The position numbers were made by a program, and so were the translations under genes. Shown one piece after another: positions 1 to 8,586 of a stretch of DNA of 42,667 nt. Source of the DNA: DASRCB01 sp035653295 (GTDB lineage Bacteria > Acidobacteriota > Terriglobia > Bryobacterales > Bryobacteraceae); the NCBI GenBank assembly GCA_035653295.1, contig DASRCB010000151.1:1-42667 (forward strand), written 5' to 3'. The stretch's first letter is position 1. Each line of letters starts with the position of its first letter. The notes beneath the pieces are model-generated. The model worked only from the letters and a program-made list of their open reading frames with translations, did no database searches and had not been told where the DNA came from.

Positions 1-1257
1 ACGGCGAATCCGGCTGGTGGCTCGTACGTGAGTGGGACGAAGGTATGTCTCACCGCAGTGCCGGCAACTGGATGGCGATTTGCATCGTGGTCCGGCGCGG
101 TGCTCGACGGGTCGAACTGTCTGACGACGACCGCGAATGCGGCTGTGACGGCCACCTTCGCCCAGCTGTACACGCTGACTCTGAACGCATCTCCGTCAGC
201 GGGTGGGACGGTCGCTGCGAATCCGCCGGGCGGCTCGTACGTGAGTGGGACGAAGGTATGCCTGACCGCAGTGCCGGCAACCGGATGGCGATTTGTATCG
301 TGGTCCGGCGCGACGCTCGATGCTTCGAACTGCCTGACCATGACCGCAAACGCAACCGTTGCCGCAGCGTTTGCGAGCATCACGTATAAGCTAAGCGTTA
401 CCATCTCTCCTGCCGATGGCGGCGCGGTGTCAGTCACCCCGGTAAGCAGCACTGGTATATACGCAGGCGGCGCCAGAGTCTGTCTTACGGAAGTTCCCGC
501 GAGCGGCTGGTCATTTAGCAGGTGGGTTGGGGATGTGCCGGATTCCAGTGGCTGCACCTTGATGACGAGCGATCGCGCGATTACGGCGAATTTTACGTGG
601 CCGATCAACACATCCCAGGGCTTCGTCACGGAACTATATCAGGACCTGCTCGATCAAACACCCGATTCGGGAGCCGCATCCTGGGTTATCCAGATCGACA
701 GCGGCGCGATGACTCGTGCACAGGTTGGCGCATCGGTCATGGCTGGAAATGGTATCGGCCAGAGTGGTCTTTATCTTATTAAGATCTACGTTGCGATTCT
801 CGGCCGTGATCCGGATTTCGCTGGCTGGTGGAGCTGGTTCGCAGCTTTGCGATCGGGCATGACACAGGGCAGCATTCGGGATGCGTTTATTTCGTCGCCG
901 GAGTTCACGGCCAACTATGGTGCGGCGGTTTCCAACACGATGTTTGTCACACTCATTTATCAGAACATCCTTGGCCGCCCCCCGGATTCCGTTGGTTTGC
1001 AGTACTGGACGGCTCAGCTGCAGGCAGGCGTGAGCAGGGGAGATGTTGTAGGTGCATTCATCAGCAGTCCGGAGTTCGATGACGCCGTGCGCCCTCGATG
1101 CTACGCCAATCTGCTGTATCTCGGTTTCCTGCGCCGCACGGCTGAGGCAGCAGGGCTGGCGAGTTGGACGAGATCCCTGTCCACCGACTCCAATTTACCG
1201 GCGGCGGTCTCTACGTTTATCACTTCGCGGGAGTATCTGAGCCGTTTCGGACAGTGA
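1..1257 (+). CDS. InlB-type repeat / DUF4214 surface protein (5' end outside window)
   Basis: The frame is open from base 1, so this is the C-terminal 418 residues of a longer protein. The visible N-terminal part (about residues 1-195) has three copies of a roughly 71-residue 'bacterial repeat' (divergent InlB B-repeat), recognisable by the recurring V-C-L-T-x-V-P-A-x-G-W pattern followed by a C-L-x-M-T-x-x-A core. The second part (about 210-418) carries four DUF4214-type units, each with a Y-x-x-(I/L)-L-x-R-x-P-D-x-x-G-x-x-x-W pattern and ending in F-I-x-S-x-E-(F/Y). DUF4214 occurs in large secreted or S-layer-associated proteins and in exopolysaccharide-related proteins. Extracellular location is inferred. 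It ends 73 bases before the convergent glycosyltransferase operon, which suggests a link to the cell surface. Confidence 0.85.
   Translation, partial: TANPAGGSYVSGTKVCLTAVPATGWRFASWSGAVLDGSNCLTTTANAAVTATFAQLYTLTLNASPSAGGTVAANPPGGSYVSGTKVCLTAVPATGWRFVSWSGATLDASNCLTMTANATVAAAFASITYKLSVTISPADGGAVSVTPVSSTGIYAGGARVCLTEVPASGWSFSRWVGDVPDSSGCTLMTSDRAITANFTWPINTSQGFVTELYQDLLDQTPDSGAASWVIQIDSGAMTRAQVGASVMAGNGIGQSGLYLIKIYVAILGRDPDFAGWWSWFAALRSGMTQGSIRDAFISSPEFTANYGAAVSNTMFVTLIYQNILGRPPDSVGLQYWTAQLQAGVSRGDVVGAFISSPEFDDAVRPRCYANLLYLGFLRRTAEAAGLASWTRSLSTDSNLPAAVSTFITSREYLSRFGQ
4..389 (+). repeat. Near-identical tandem repeat inside the InlB-repeat region, 213-bp period
   Basis: The stretch starting at base 4 and the stretch starting at base 217 match at nucleotide level with only scattered, mostly synonymous differences. 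The shared block includes GTGAGTGGGACGAAGGTATG at 28 and again at 241. The period of 213 bases equals 71 codons. The third copy (from about 390) matches only at protein level, so the first two look like a recent duplication. Confidence 0.85.
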
Positions 1258-1330
1258 TAGGGATATCGGATGGCCGGCGCCTGCTCTCAGTTTCTGATTC
1301 CGCTGCTAATTAGTGCTCGTGTAATGCGCA

Positions 1331-2704
1331 CTAAATCGCTGAAGCGCGGTTCTCGACTGTGGATGGACACTCTGAATGCGTGGCCCGACTTCCCGGGGCC
1401 AGGAAACTCATAATTCCCCTGGCTGCAGCGTCTGCCAGAATGCGATCCACGCTCTCTCGGGCGCACAAGCCGCCGACAAGACTGCCCGCGTAGGCCGCGA
1501 CGTTCATCCATTGCGCTGTATGGCGGTTTGCTAAAACGATTTTCAAAAAATCGGAGAAATCGCTTGCGTATGATGTCGGCTGATGCACTGCAATGAGCCG
1601 CTCCCGGCCATTCAGCCCGAGGTGGCGGAAGGCGGCGGGGTTTTCCGCGAAATCGCTCAGATACTGTTGGAGCAGCTCGATTTCCCGATCCTGTTCAATG
1701 AATAAAGCTGTATCGTGCGGCAAACTAGCGTACCACCCCGTCCGCGTCACGATCGTGGGGAGCGCATGATCCCAGAACTGTAGCTGTGTCATCGAAGCCT
1801 CGCCCATCGTCGGAAACCGCAGATTAATGGCAAGGTCCGCGTCGGCGATCAACCGGTCAGTTTCGCCGTTCGGAATATACCCGTGCAGGTGAACATCGTT
1901 CAGGAGATTCAGACTGGACGCCAGCTGCGTCACGTGCGTTTGATCCCACACCGGTCCATAGATGTGCAGAGAGAGTCGCCGCCGCAGCCGAGCGCCAGCC
2001 ATGGCGCGAAGAATCGATTCGATGCGTCGATTCGGATTGAGATAACCAAGTAAAACCACCTTCAGTGGTTCACGACCGTTCTCTTTCCTAAGCGTCTTCC
2101 ACCCTGCAAACGTTTCTTCTGAAGCCGCGGCGTACGGATAATTGAGGTACGCCACCGGTTGAGCCGTCTGTTTCTGGACAATATCGAAACCCTCGGTGGT
2201 ATGAACAACGACGCCGGCGGCGTTTTCAAGCGCCGCCTGTGTGAGCGGATAGGTTGTGGCCAGTTCATCCGGCCGCAGCCTGCCTGAAATGACGGATTCG
2301 GCGGCATTCGCTCCGCGAGCCCCGTAGTGATGCCCCATAAGCTCCTCGTAGCCGATTGAGCGGTCTCGCAGGCACATGCTCCAGAACAGATCCTGAAGGC
2401 GCAGGTCGTGCAGAACTACCACGCCCCCATGCGCGCGGGCAACCCGCCAGAGGCCTTCATGGTACGCGGCGTTGTTGCCCATGTTAAAGACGGAAATATC
2501 GGCACTGTTGATTTCCCGCCACGGTGGGTTTCCCGGACCGTACCTGCGAACCTTGGCCCACTTCTCAATTCGCTTGTCATACTTCGCCTGATCGGACCAT
2601 ACGATCACTTGCGTCTGCGCGCAAAGATAAGGCAGGATTGTGATCGTATATTCTGCGATGCCCGTCTGAGCCGGGGGGATCGGCGAAAACCAGTTGACCT
2701 TCAT
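1331..2704 (-). CDS. GT4-type glycosyltransferase
   Basis: The 457-residue protein starts at the ATG at 2704, which overlaps the stop of the upstream gene in an ATGA arrangement; the open frame extends upstream, but that part is antisense shadow. The start M-K-V-N-W-F-S-P-I-P-P followed by G-I-A-E-Y fits the N-terminal Rossmann domain of GT-B enzymes. The C-terminal half has a G-Y-L-N-P-N-R-R-I-E segment, L-H-G-Y-I, and a G-E-A-S-M-T-Q-L-Q-F-W nucleotide-sugar-site motif, as in GT4. It probably transfers a sugar to a surface glycan from the cytoplasmic side. Donor and acceptor cannot be read from the sequence. It is last in a three-gene minus-strand operon. Confidence 0.85.
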   Translation of the reverse strand: MKVNWFSPIPPAQTGIAEYTITILPYLCAQTQVIVWSDQAKYDKRIEKWAKVRRYGPGNPPWREINSADISVFNMGNNAAYHEGLWRVARAHGGVVVLHDLRLQDLFWSMCLRDRSIGYEELMGHHYGARGANAAESVISGRLRPDELATTYPLTQAALENAAGVVVHTTEGFDIVQKQTAQPVAYLNYPYAAASEETFAGWKTLRKENGREPLKVVLLGYLNPNRRIESILRAMAGARLRRRLSLHIYGPVWDQTHVTQLASSLNLLNDVHLHGYIPNGETDRLIADADLAINLRFPTMGEASMTQLQFWDHALPTIVTRTGWYASLPHDTALFIEQDREIELLQQYLSDFAENPAAFRHLGLNGRERLIAVHQPTSYASDFSDFLKIVLANRHTAQWMNVAAYAGSLVGGLCARESVDRILADAAARGIMSFLAPGSRATHSECPSTVENRASAI

Positions 2705-3738
2705 GACGCCAGCATTCGGACGACGCTTTCCCAGGAGATCTCCAGCGACTTGTAGCGGTCGCACGCCGCCGCTCCCATGCGCATCGCGGCAGCTCGGTCG
2801 TCCCAAAGCGTGTCAAGAGCCGCGGCCAGAGCACCGGGATCCGCGGGAACTACGAGCCCAGTTTCCCCGTCAGTAACAAATTCCACCGGCTCACCCGAAT
2901 CAACGCAGGTGATCACCGGTTTGCCGGACAGCATCGCCTCCAGCGTTACGTATCCGTAATCCTCGTCCAGCGGAGGATACACGACGCCAAGCGCATTGGC
3001 GTAAAGATCACGCTTCCTTTCCTCACTGATCCGGCCCAACCACTGGACCCGATCATCGAGCCGCAGTTGTGTGGTGAGGTGCCCCAGTTGCTGATCGTAC
3101 GAGGGTACGTCCGGCGCCCCTGCGAAAACGACACGAACACGATGCCGTGTTTTGGCGAGAGCGTGCAGCACGAGTTCCTGACGCTTGATGGCCGTAAGCC
3201 GGCTCGGAAAAAACAGATAATCGTCAAACGCGGCAGAATGGAACAACTCGGCGCCGGGCGGCGGGTGATACAGAGGAATCGAATCGAGGCCGCAGTAATG
3301 TTTGAGACGGGACGCTACATTTTTCGAATTTGCGTAAACGTGCCGGGCCTCAGGGATAAGGCTCCGGTCCGCTTCCGTTACAGCGCTGCGGATGCCCAGT
3401 CCGTCCTGGGATCGAATCAGGTCGCCGGCGAGCGGGTGATCCCATAAATCGTACGCCTGCCGGTGCTGATGCAGAATCCACAGCACCTTATTCGGATGCC
3501 GGATGTAGTACGCCGGAAACTTGAGGCCGATGAGAAGATCGGCATGCAGAGTAACATCCATCAGCCGACAAGCCAGCATCAGCTCGGGGATGCGTTCCGC
3601 GGGGTGGCATTGCAGGGGAACTTCGAAAAGCTCAGCGTCGTGTCCCGCGCTCTGCAGCGCCGAAATGAGCGATCTTGCGTGCAACTCGGCGCCGCCGAAT
3701 ACAAACGGAGTGCGGACGCTGGCAACGACGATTCTCAT
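2701..3738 (-). CDS. GT4-type glycosyltransferase
   Basis: This 345-residue protein has a classic GT4 layout. The N-terminus has a glycine-rich acceptor-side loop (P-F-V-F-G-G-A-E-L-H), the start of the second domain reads F-P-S-R-L-T-A-I-K-R-Q-E, and near residue 255 there is an E-D-Y-G-Y-V-T-L-E-A-M-L-S-G-K-P-V motif that binds the nucleotide-sugar phosphate in this family. A D-R-V-Q-W-L-G-R-I segment precedes it. It should be a retaining, cytoplasmic or peripheral-membrane enzyme acting on a nucleotide-sugar. Its stop overlaps the start of the next glycosyltransferase by four bases, implying translational coupling. The small gene upstream ends 34 bases before its start. Confidence 0.9.
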   Translation of the reverse strand: MRIVVASVRTPFVFGGAELHARSLISALQSAGHDAELFEVPLQCHPAERIPELMLACRLMDVTLHADLLIGLKFPAYYIRHPNKVLWILHQHRQAYDLWDHPLAGDLIRSQDGLGIRSAVTEADRSLIPEARHVYANSKNVASRLKHYCGLDSIPLYHPPPGAELFHSAAFDDYLFFPSRLTAIKRQELVLHALAKTRHRVRVVFAGAPDVPSYDQQLGHLTTQLRLDDRVQWLGRISEERKRDLYANALGVVYPPLDEDYGYVTLEAMLSGKPVITCVDSGEPVEFVTDGETGLVVPADPGALAAALDTLWDDRAAAMRMGAAACDRYKSLEISWESVVRMLAS

Positions 3739-3772
3739 TTTATCCGGGCTTTGTTCTGCGGCACAGTCGCTG

Positions 3773-4222
3773 TTAGAGAGTTACTGACCGTACGCTGCCG
3801 CTGTTTTGACCCGTGTCATCGGTGGCGGCGTTGCTGCCATCGCCGACGAGCGCCTCCCGCGTTCGCTCACCAGTGCAGACTCTGACGTGCAGGTCGCGGA
3901 GTATTGCGTTTTGTTCCTGCAGAACGGCCAGGATGGCGTTCTGAGCCGCCACAATCTGTGGTGTGTACCAGAACAACATTCTCCTTACGAGGCGTACCCC
4001 GACGGCGCCAATCTTCGCTCTGAAGCCAGGGGGGCTCGCAGGGAATTGCCCAATGCCGGCGCTCGCCCTTTCAGCGGAGCGCAGCAGACTTGCAACGGCA
4101 TCGGAACCGTTTGCGGCCGCAACGAGTTGCGATTTCTGCCGGGTGCATTGCGCAGCCGAAATAACTTTTTGCGTAAGCAGCGATTTGAGGCTTTCGCCCT
4201 CCGCCGCAGCCCTGACCTGCAT
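3773..4222 (-). CDS. Small coiled-coil protein of the glycosyltransferase operon
   Basis: This 149-residue protein has no assigned function. The middle reads R-R-M-L-F-W-Y-T-P-Q-I-V-A-A-Q-N-A-I-L, followed by a heptad-like Q-N-A-I-L repeat. Similar 'L-F-W-Y-T-P-Q-I' plus coiled-coil segments are found, from memory, at the ends of glycosyltransferases and methyltransferases in bacterial surface-glycan clusters. The last 25 residues are polar and probably disordered. It is first in the minus-strand operon, 34 bases ahead of the first glycosyltransferase, and divergent from the epimerase gene. A membrane-proximal scaffold or a split N-terminal domain are both possible; neither is shown. Confidence 0.65.
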   Translation of the reverse strand: MQVRAAAEGESLKSLLTQKVISAAQCTRQKSQLVAAANGSDAVASLLRSAERASAGIGQFPASPPGFRAKIGAVGVRLVRRMLFWYTPQIVAAQNAILAVLQEQNAILRDLHVRVCTGERTREALVGDGSNAATDDTGQNSGSVRSVTL

Positions 4223-4319
4223 GAATCGGCTTGCTCCGATGCTGCTGCTATACTAGCAGATCGTGAGCCGGCACGGTCGACGTCTTTGCCTCGGGACCGT
4301 CCGCGGGTGAAATGCGCGG

Positions 4320-5501
4320 ATGAAGGTCATAGTAACCGGGGTAGCCGGGTTCATCGGCAGTCATGCCGCCGAGCGCTTTCTGCGCCGTGGCGCGCAGGTT
4401 ATCGGTCTCGACAATCTGTCACGCCCGGGGGGCCCCTATAATCTGGCCTACCTTGCTGCAATCGCCGATGAGGGCCAGTTTATTTTTCGCCACTGCGATG
4501 TGCGCCGCTGGTCCGATGTCGATGCGGCCTTCGCCGATGGCGCCGTCGATGTGGTGATCCATGAAGCGGGCCAGGTCGCGGTTACGACGTCGGTTGCGGA
4601 CCCGCGCAGCGACTTCGATGCCAATGCTCTGGGCACGCTGAACGTGCTCGAGGCAACCCGATTGCGAGCTCCCCACGCCATTTTTCTCTTTGCCTCGACG
4701 AACAAAGTCTACGGCGCGCTGGACCACGCAGCGGTGACTGAGGCGGCGCAGCGGTACTGTTACCGTGATATCCCCGAAGGGGTCGATGAACGCGCTCCGC
4801 TCGACTTCCACTCGCCTTATGGCTGCTCCAAAGGTTGTGCTGAGCAATATGTCCGCGATTATCACCGGATCTACGGGCTCAAATCAGTCGTATTCAGGCA
4901 ATCCTGTGTTTATGGCCCGCGCCAATATGGGATGGAAGATCAGGGCTGGGTGGCCTGGTTCAGCATTGCCGCAGTGCTCGGACATCCGATCACGATCTTC
5001 GGCGACGGCAAGCAGACTCGCGACCTTCTGTGGATCGATGATCTGATTGATCTGTATTTACTCGCGATCGACAACATCCAGGTTGCTGCAGGGCGGATCT
5101 ACAACGCGGGCGGGGGCGTGTCCTACTCGCTTTCGATTCTCGAACTGCTGGCGCTGCTCGAGCATCTGCTGCACAAGCGCATTCCGTACTCACGGAGTAA
5201 CTGGCGTCCAGGCGATCAGAGGATTTTCACCGCCAACTGTGCCCGCGCCAGGCAGGAGCTTAACTGGGCTCCCACCCGCGACCCCCGGCGCGGCGTCGGA
5301 GAAATGCTGGAATGGATCCGGGGCGCGGAAAAGCAGGTCGCGGAACTCGTGGGAACACGACTGCTGACACCGTCTCAGTCTTCGCGCTTCCTGACCAGAA
5401 ACGTTGTGGAAACGAATTCCGGCGATCCCGTCATGGAATCCGGCTGCACTTCGACGACCCGGCAATCGAGCGATGCGATCAGCTCGAAAATCACGTCCTG
5501 A
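4320..5501 (+). CDS. CDP-paratose 2-epimerase-like NAD-dependent epimerase
   Basis: The 393-residue protein is an extended SDR sugar-nucleotide epimerase. It has the G-x-x-G-F-I-G nucleotide loop at residues 7-13, D-N-L-S-R after the second strand, A-G-Q-V-A-V-T-T-S, S-T-N-K-V-Y-G, and the catalytic Y-x-x-x-K inside H-S-P-Y-G-C-S-K. The pieces L-D-F-H-S-P-Y-G-C-S-K, F-R-Q-S-C-V-Y-G-P-R-Q, D-Q-G-W-V-A-W-F and R-P-G-D-Q-R-I-F match what I remember of CDP-tyvelose/CDP-paratose 2-epimerase (RfbE/Tyv) very closely. It would interconvert CDP-paratose and CDP-tyvelose; the exact substrate is inferred. The family normally ends near residue 340. The last 40 or so residues have no family character and are antisense to the methyltransferase gene. 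Confidence 0.88.
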   Translation: MKVIVTGVAGFIGSHAAERFLRRGAQVIGLDNLSRPGGPYNLAYLAAIADEGQFIFRHCDVRRWSDVDAAFADGAVDVVIHEAGQVAVTTSVADPRSDFDANALGTLNVLEATRLRAPHAIFLFASTNKVYGALDHAAVTEAAQRYCYRDIPEGVDERAPLDFHSPYGCSKGCAEQYVRDYHRIYGLKSVVFRQSCVYGPRQYGMEDQGWVAWFSIAAVLGHPITIFGDGKQTRDLLWIDDLIDLYLLAIDNIQVAAGRIYNAGGGVSYSLSILELLALLEHLLHKRIPYSRSNWRPGDQRIFTANCARARQELNWAPTRDPRRGVGEMLEWIRGAEKQVAELVGTRLLTPSQSSRFLTRNVVETNSGDPVMESGCTSTTRQSSDAISSKITS

Positions 5502-6346
5502 GGGAGCATGTGCATTTCCATCCGGCTCGGAGGCGCAGGGTTGACCTGCGTCCGCGGATACTTCTGCGCCCGGAATTCATAGTTCTCGTAATATGTGGGC
5601 GCCTGAAACCAGGCGATGCCGCCTGGATTCAGCGCGGACAGGAGCCGCCCCAGGATGTGGCGGATCACGGGCGGCGGATTGTGCTGGAGAACAATCACTG
5701 AGAAAACGGCGTCTACCCGCGGCAGGCGCTCCAGCTCATCCATGGACATCGTCCGAAGATCCGCCTGCCGGCCAACGTCCCGGAGATGTTGTTCGGCAAT
5801 GTTCAGGTGATGCCTTGAAATGTCGTACCCGATCACGTTCGGAAATGCACCCGCTAGCCAGGCGGTAACGCGGCCGGTTCCGCAGCCAAACTCGAGGACA
5901 CTCGTGATCCGGTCCGGCGAAATTCTGTTGCGCCGCAACCACGTCAGAAATCGTTCCACGTCGGCCTCGCCTGAACTCCAGAACTGCTCCGCGCTTTTCG
6001 AAAACGAAGCCTTCCGGAACTCGTCGGATGTGATGACAGACCAATAAGGTTCCTGCTCACCGAGCTCCGTCCAGACCCGCTGAACGTGCTGCAGCATTTT
6101 CGCCAGAGTCGCCGGGTCCGTTTCCGTCTCGACCCGAACCGGCGGCGCAAGATCGTGAACAGGCATGAGAACCGATGGCGAGCAGATGCGCCGAAACTCC
6201 TGGCTGTGGAGGAACGCTCGGCGGAGGCTCTGCCAATCGGGCAGACCGTTCATCGTGGCGCGGATCACCTCCTCACTCTCCGGTTCCCTGCCGAGGAAGA
6301 GACGATATGCGGCTACAACGAGTTCTCGCGAGATCACTGGTCCCAT
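5375..6346 (-). CDS. DUF4214-methyltransferase fusion (class I SAM-dependent)
   Basis: I place the start at the ATG at 6346, giving 323 residues, because A-A-Y-R-L-F-L-G-R-E-P-E-S directly after it is a DUF4214-type opening; the frame is open further upstream but has no family character. Residues 1-60 form the DUF4214-like unit (ending F-L-H-S-Q-E-F). The methyltransferase domain begins near residue 145, with SAM motif I V-L-E-F-G-C-G-T-G-R-V-T, the acidic motif II in I-G-Y-D-I-S, and a motif IV region D-A-V-F-S-V-I-V-L-Q-H. It probably methylates a sugar or glycan end group. It converges on the epimerase gene and overlaps its last 127 bases. No good ribosome site is visible, so the start is uncertain. 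Confidence 0.82.
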   Translation of the reverse strand: MGPVISRELVVAAYRLFLGREPESEEVIRATMNGLPDWQSLRRAFLHSQEFRRICSPSVLMPVHDLAPPVRVETETDPATLAKMLQHVQRVWTELGEQEPYWSVITSDEFRKASFSKSAEQFWSSGEADVERFLTWLRRNRISPDRITSVLEFGCGTGRVTAWLAGAFPNVIGYDISRHHLNIAEQHLRDVGRQADLRTMSMDELERLPRVDAVFSVIVLQHNPPPVIRHILGRLLSALNPGGIAWFQAPTYYENYEFRAQKYPRTQVNPAPPSRMEMHMLPQDVIFELIASLDCRVVEVQPDSMTGSPEFVSTTFLVRKRED

Positions 6347-6473
6347 AATAAAGTCATGCAAAACGAGAACCGCCGCCCCGAACGGACCGGCGCCCCAGGC
6401 GAGCGAAAACAATGGGGGTCGGCGCACGCGCTCATTCAATAACCTCCGGTGGAACGCCATACTGCTGAATGCA

Positions 6474-7445
6474 ATGTGGCGGACCGGCAGCACCTGGCTG
6501 TGGCAGTGCTTTCGCCGCGAGCCGGCCTTTCACTGCTATTACGAACCGCTGCACCACGATCTTCTCAGTCATACTCACGAACTCGACCGCGCCGCCCTGC
6601 TCCGCGGGATGACTCGGCATATGCGCCATCCGGACCTTTCTCGGCCGTACTTCGAGGAGTATCCGGTTGTGCAGAATGGCGGCGTGCCGTATTACCTCAA
6701 GCGCTTCGCCCATGAACGGTACTGCCTTTCTGAGCACGACGAGGATCCCGAGCTCGAGCAATATTTCTACAATTTGTGCTGCTTCGCCTACGATCAGGGC
6801 CGCGTGCCCGTTTTCCAACCCAATCGCATGCTCCTGAGATCGAGATGGTTCTGTGCCCATTTTCACGCCCTGCATGTGTTCGTAATGCGGAACTATGCCG
6901 ACGTGTGGCGTTCGATGCGCAGCTTTGAAAACCAGTTCTTCCCTTCGATCATCCTCTGCACAATCGCCCAGAACCAGCGGCATCCGCTGTTTCGGCGGCT
7001 GACGGCACGGTTCCCGCTTCCCTGTCACCGGGACGAGTCGGTTCTGACCGAATACGAGTACTACCTGCGCGAGATGCTGCGCGACACGGTCCGCGCTTTT
7101 GCCTGCTTCTACTACTTCTACGTACTAACGTCGCTTTACAATCTCGCGTGCGCCGACGTTTTGGTCGACATTGACGCGGTTTCCGGTGATGCGGCGTTCC
7201 GGGAAACGGTGCAGCGCAGGTTTGCTGGTCTAACCCTTCCGGTCTCCCTCGATGATTGCCGCATTACACATTCGTCCACCCAGATTCCTGAGGATTCTGA
7301 GGACCTCCGTGGCGAGATGGAGCGCATCGCAGTGGACACGCTTCGGAGCGAGGCCGGTTTAACTGCACGTGGTGTTCTGAAGTGCCGTGCGGCCATGGGG
7401 GGCGCTTCGTACCAGTGGGTGAGACGCCTTACTGAGCTAATGTAA
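6474..7445 (+). CDS. Sulfotransferase-like protein
   Basis: The first in-frame ATG of the conserved part is at 6474 and gives 323 residues starting M-W-R-T-G-S-T-W-L-W. This is the 5'-phosphosulfate loop of PAPS-dependent sulfotransferases (R-T/S-G-S-T-W). Further on, V-F-V-M-R-N-Y-A-D-V-W-R-S-M fits the 3'-phosphate-binding R-x-x-x-x-x-x-x-S element. The frame is open as far as 6165, and the residues just before the ATG (W-N-A-I-L-L-N-A) look like a beta strand leading into the loop, so a non-ATG start a few codons upstream is likely. It would sulfate a glycan in the cytoplasm using PAPS. The gene is divergent from the methyltransferase. Confidence 0.7.
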   Translation: MWRTGSTWLWQCFRREPAFHCYYEPLHHDLLSHTHELDRAALLRGMTRHMRHPDLSRPYFEEYPVVQNGGVPYYLKRFAHERYCLSEHDEDPELEQYFYNLCCFAYDQGRVPVFQPNRMLLRSRWFCAHFHALHVFVMRNYADVWRSMRSFENQFFPSIILCTIAQNQRHPLFRRLTARFPLPCHRDESVLTEYEYYLREMLRDTVRAFACFYYFYVLTSLYNLACADVLVDIDAVSGDAAFRETVQRRFAGLTLPVSLDDCRITHSSTQIPEDSEDLRGEMERIAVDTLRSEAGLTARGVLKCRAAMGGASYQWVRRLTELM

Positions 7446-7700
7446 TACATCTAACAAACAAGCGACGGGTCCACTATGTAACCCATTGCATTAACCGGAT
7501 ATCGCTGGTATTCTGTTCGGGACAAAGGTGAAGGTAGAATCGGCGGCTTAGACCGGTTCGCCTTAAGGGATGGCAAGGCATTGCGAGTAGTACGCGAATG
7601 ACGAAACCGTTTGTAGCGCTTCGTAGTCGAACCATCGCTACGGAGTGAATCGCGGCAAGTTGTAACGATCGCGACAGCTCGCAAGCCAGGAGGAGGAAGG

Positions 7701-8360
7701 ATGGTTAGGACTCTCAGGTGCGCCGTACTACTCGCTGCGGCCGCAGCGCTGGCCGGGGCGGATACACTTAAAACGTTCGACGGCCCCATATTTTCCGCAG
7801 TACCGCTGGATCTCACAAACCAGCTGTTGGCTTCGGACGGGTTAACGTTTTCTAGCACAACGGGCGGATCGTGTACATCGTCCTACTGTGGCTTCGTTGT
7901 GCAGAACTTCGATAGCGGCGGCATCCTTATTCCATCCGGACCGAACTACGTGAACGTGGCTGGAAACGCCGGCGTTCTCAATACCTTAACACTGAATGCC
8001 CCAGTGCAGGGCGTGGCATTTGATCTGCTCGGGTTGCAGAATGCGAGTGCTGCCGGATTTGATGGCGCCACCATCGATTTTCTGAACGCGAGCAATGCCG
8101 TGGTCGGCACGATGACGATCAACCCTGTGCAGGTTGGCACGACCAATCTCGCGGTTCAAACAGTCGTATTCAATAGTACGGCAGCTGATATTACCAGCAT
8201 AGGCTTCACCAAGATCAATACTGCCGCGGGTCAGGCAATGTTCGGGTTTGACAATCTCGTTTTGAGCTCCACCGCAATTCCCGAGCCTGCTTCGGTCGGC
8301 CTGATCGGTCTTGGCCTTGTTGGCGCCGGTCTTCTCAGGCGGCGATTCAACGCCCGCTAA
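7701..8360 (+). CDS. PEP-CTERM sorting-signal protein
   Basis: This 219-residue exported protein starts 8 bases after a strong AGGAGG ribosome site. Residues 1-20 form a signal peptide (R-T-L-R, then a Leu/Ala-rich core, cut after A-L-A-G-A). The body is a beta-rich secreted domain with T-L-N-A-P-V-Q-G-V-A-F-D and G-F-D-N-L-V-L-S segments typical of PEP-CTERM proteins. The C-terminus has the full sorting signal: I-P-E-P-A-S, a glycine/leucine-rich membrane segment, then R-R-R-F. Such proteins are processed by an exosortase and travel to the surface along with exopolysaccharide. No exosortase gene is in the window. Its place inside the glycan locus fits the known link with extracellular polysaccharide. 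Confidence 0.92.
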   Translation: MVRTLRCAVLLAAAAALAGADTLKTFDGPIFSAVPLDLTNQLLASDGLTFSSTTGGSCTSSYCGFVVQNFDSGGILIPSGPNYVNVAGNAGVLNTLTLNAPVQGVAFDLLGLQNASAAGFDGATIDFLNASNAVVGTMTINPVQVGTTNLAVQTVVFNSTAADITSIGFTKINTAAGQAMFGFDNLVLSSTAIPEPASVGLIGLGLVGAGLLRRRFNAR

Positions 8361-8387
8361 GCGTCTCTTCTCCAACTTCTGATTGCA

Positions 8388-8403
8388 GGGCGCGCCCGCG
8401 CCC
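8388..8403 (+). other. Short GC hairpin downstream of the PEP-CTERM gene
   Basis: GGGCGC and GCGCCC form a perfect 6-bp stem around the loop GCCC, 27 bases after the PEP-CTERM stop. There is no run of T after it, so it is at best a weak terminator or an RNA-stabilising hairpin between this gene and the ABC exporter genes. Confidence 0.35.
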
Positions 8404-8586
8404 TTCACAGTTCTGCGGTGGCTGCAATGGCCACGCTGTTCGGGTCATAGGCAGAGCTGCACCCCTTTCAAGAGTACGCCCGAGATTGGCCACCCGAGAT
8501 CCGCTCTGACGTGGCCCAGCCCGGAGCATCCACCCTCCTCCATGCGCCCGTGCGACAATACACTTCCGAAGATCGAACGCGCGGCC

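Noticed and set aside
4240..4262. TATACT inside CTGCT/AGCAG as a divergent promoter or operator
   Set aside because: The -10-like word has no -35 partner at proper distance in either direction; the inverted repeat is short.
7571..7584. Sigma-54 promoter upstream of the PEP-CTERM gene (TGGC…TTGC)
   Set aside because: The spacing between GG and GC is one base too short; sigma-54 sites tolerate this poorly.
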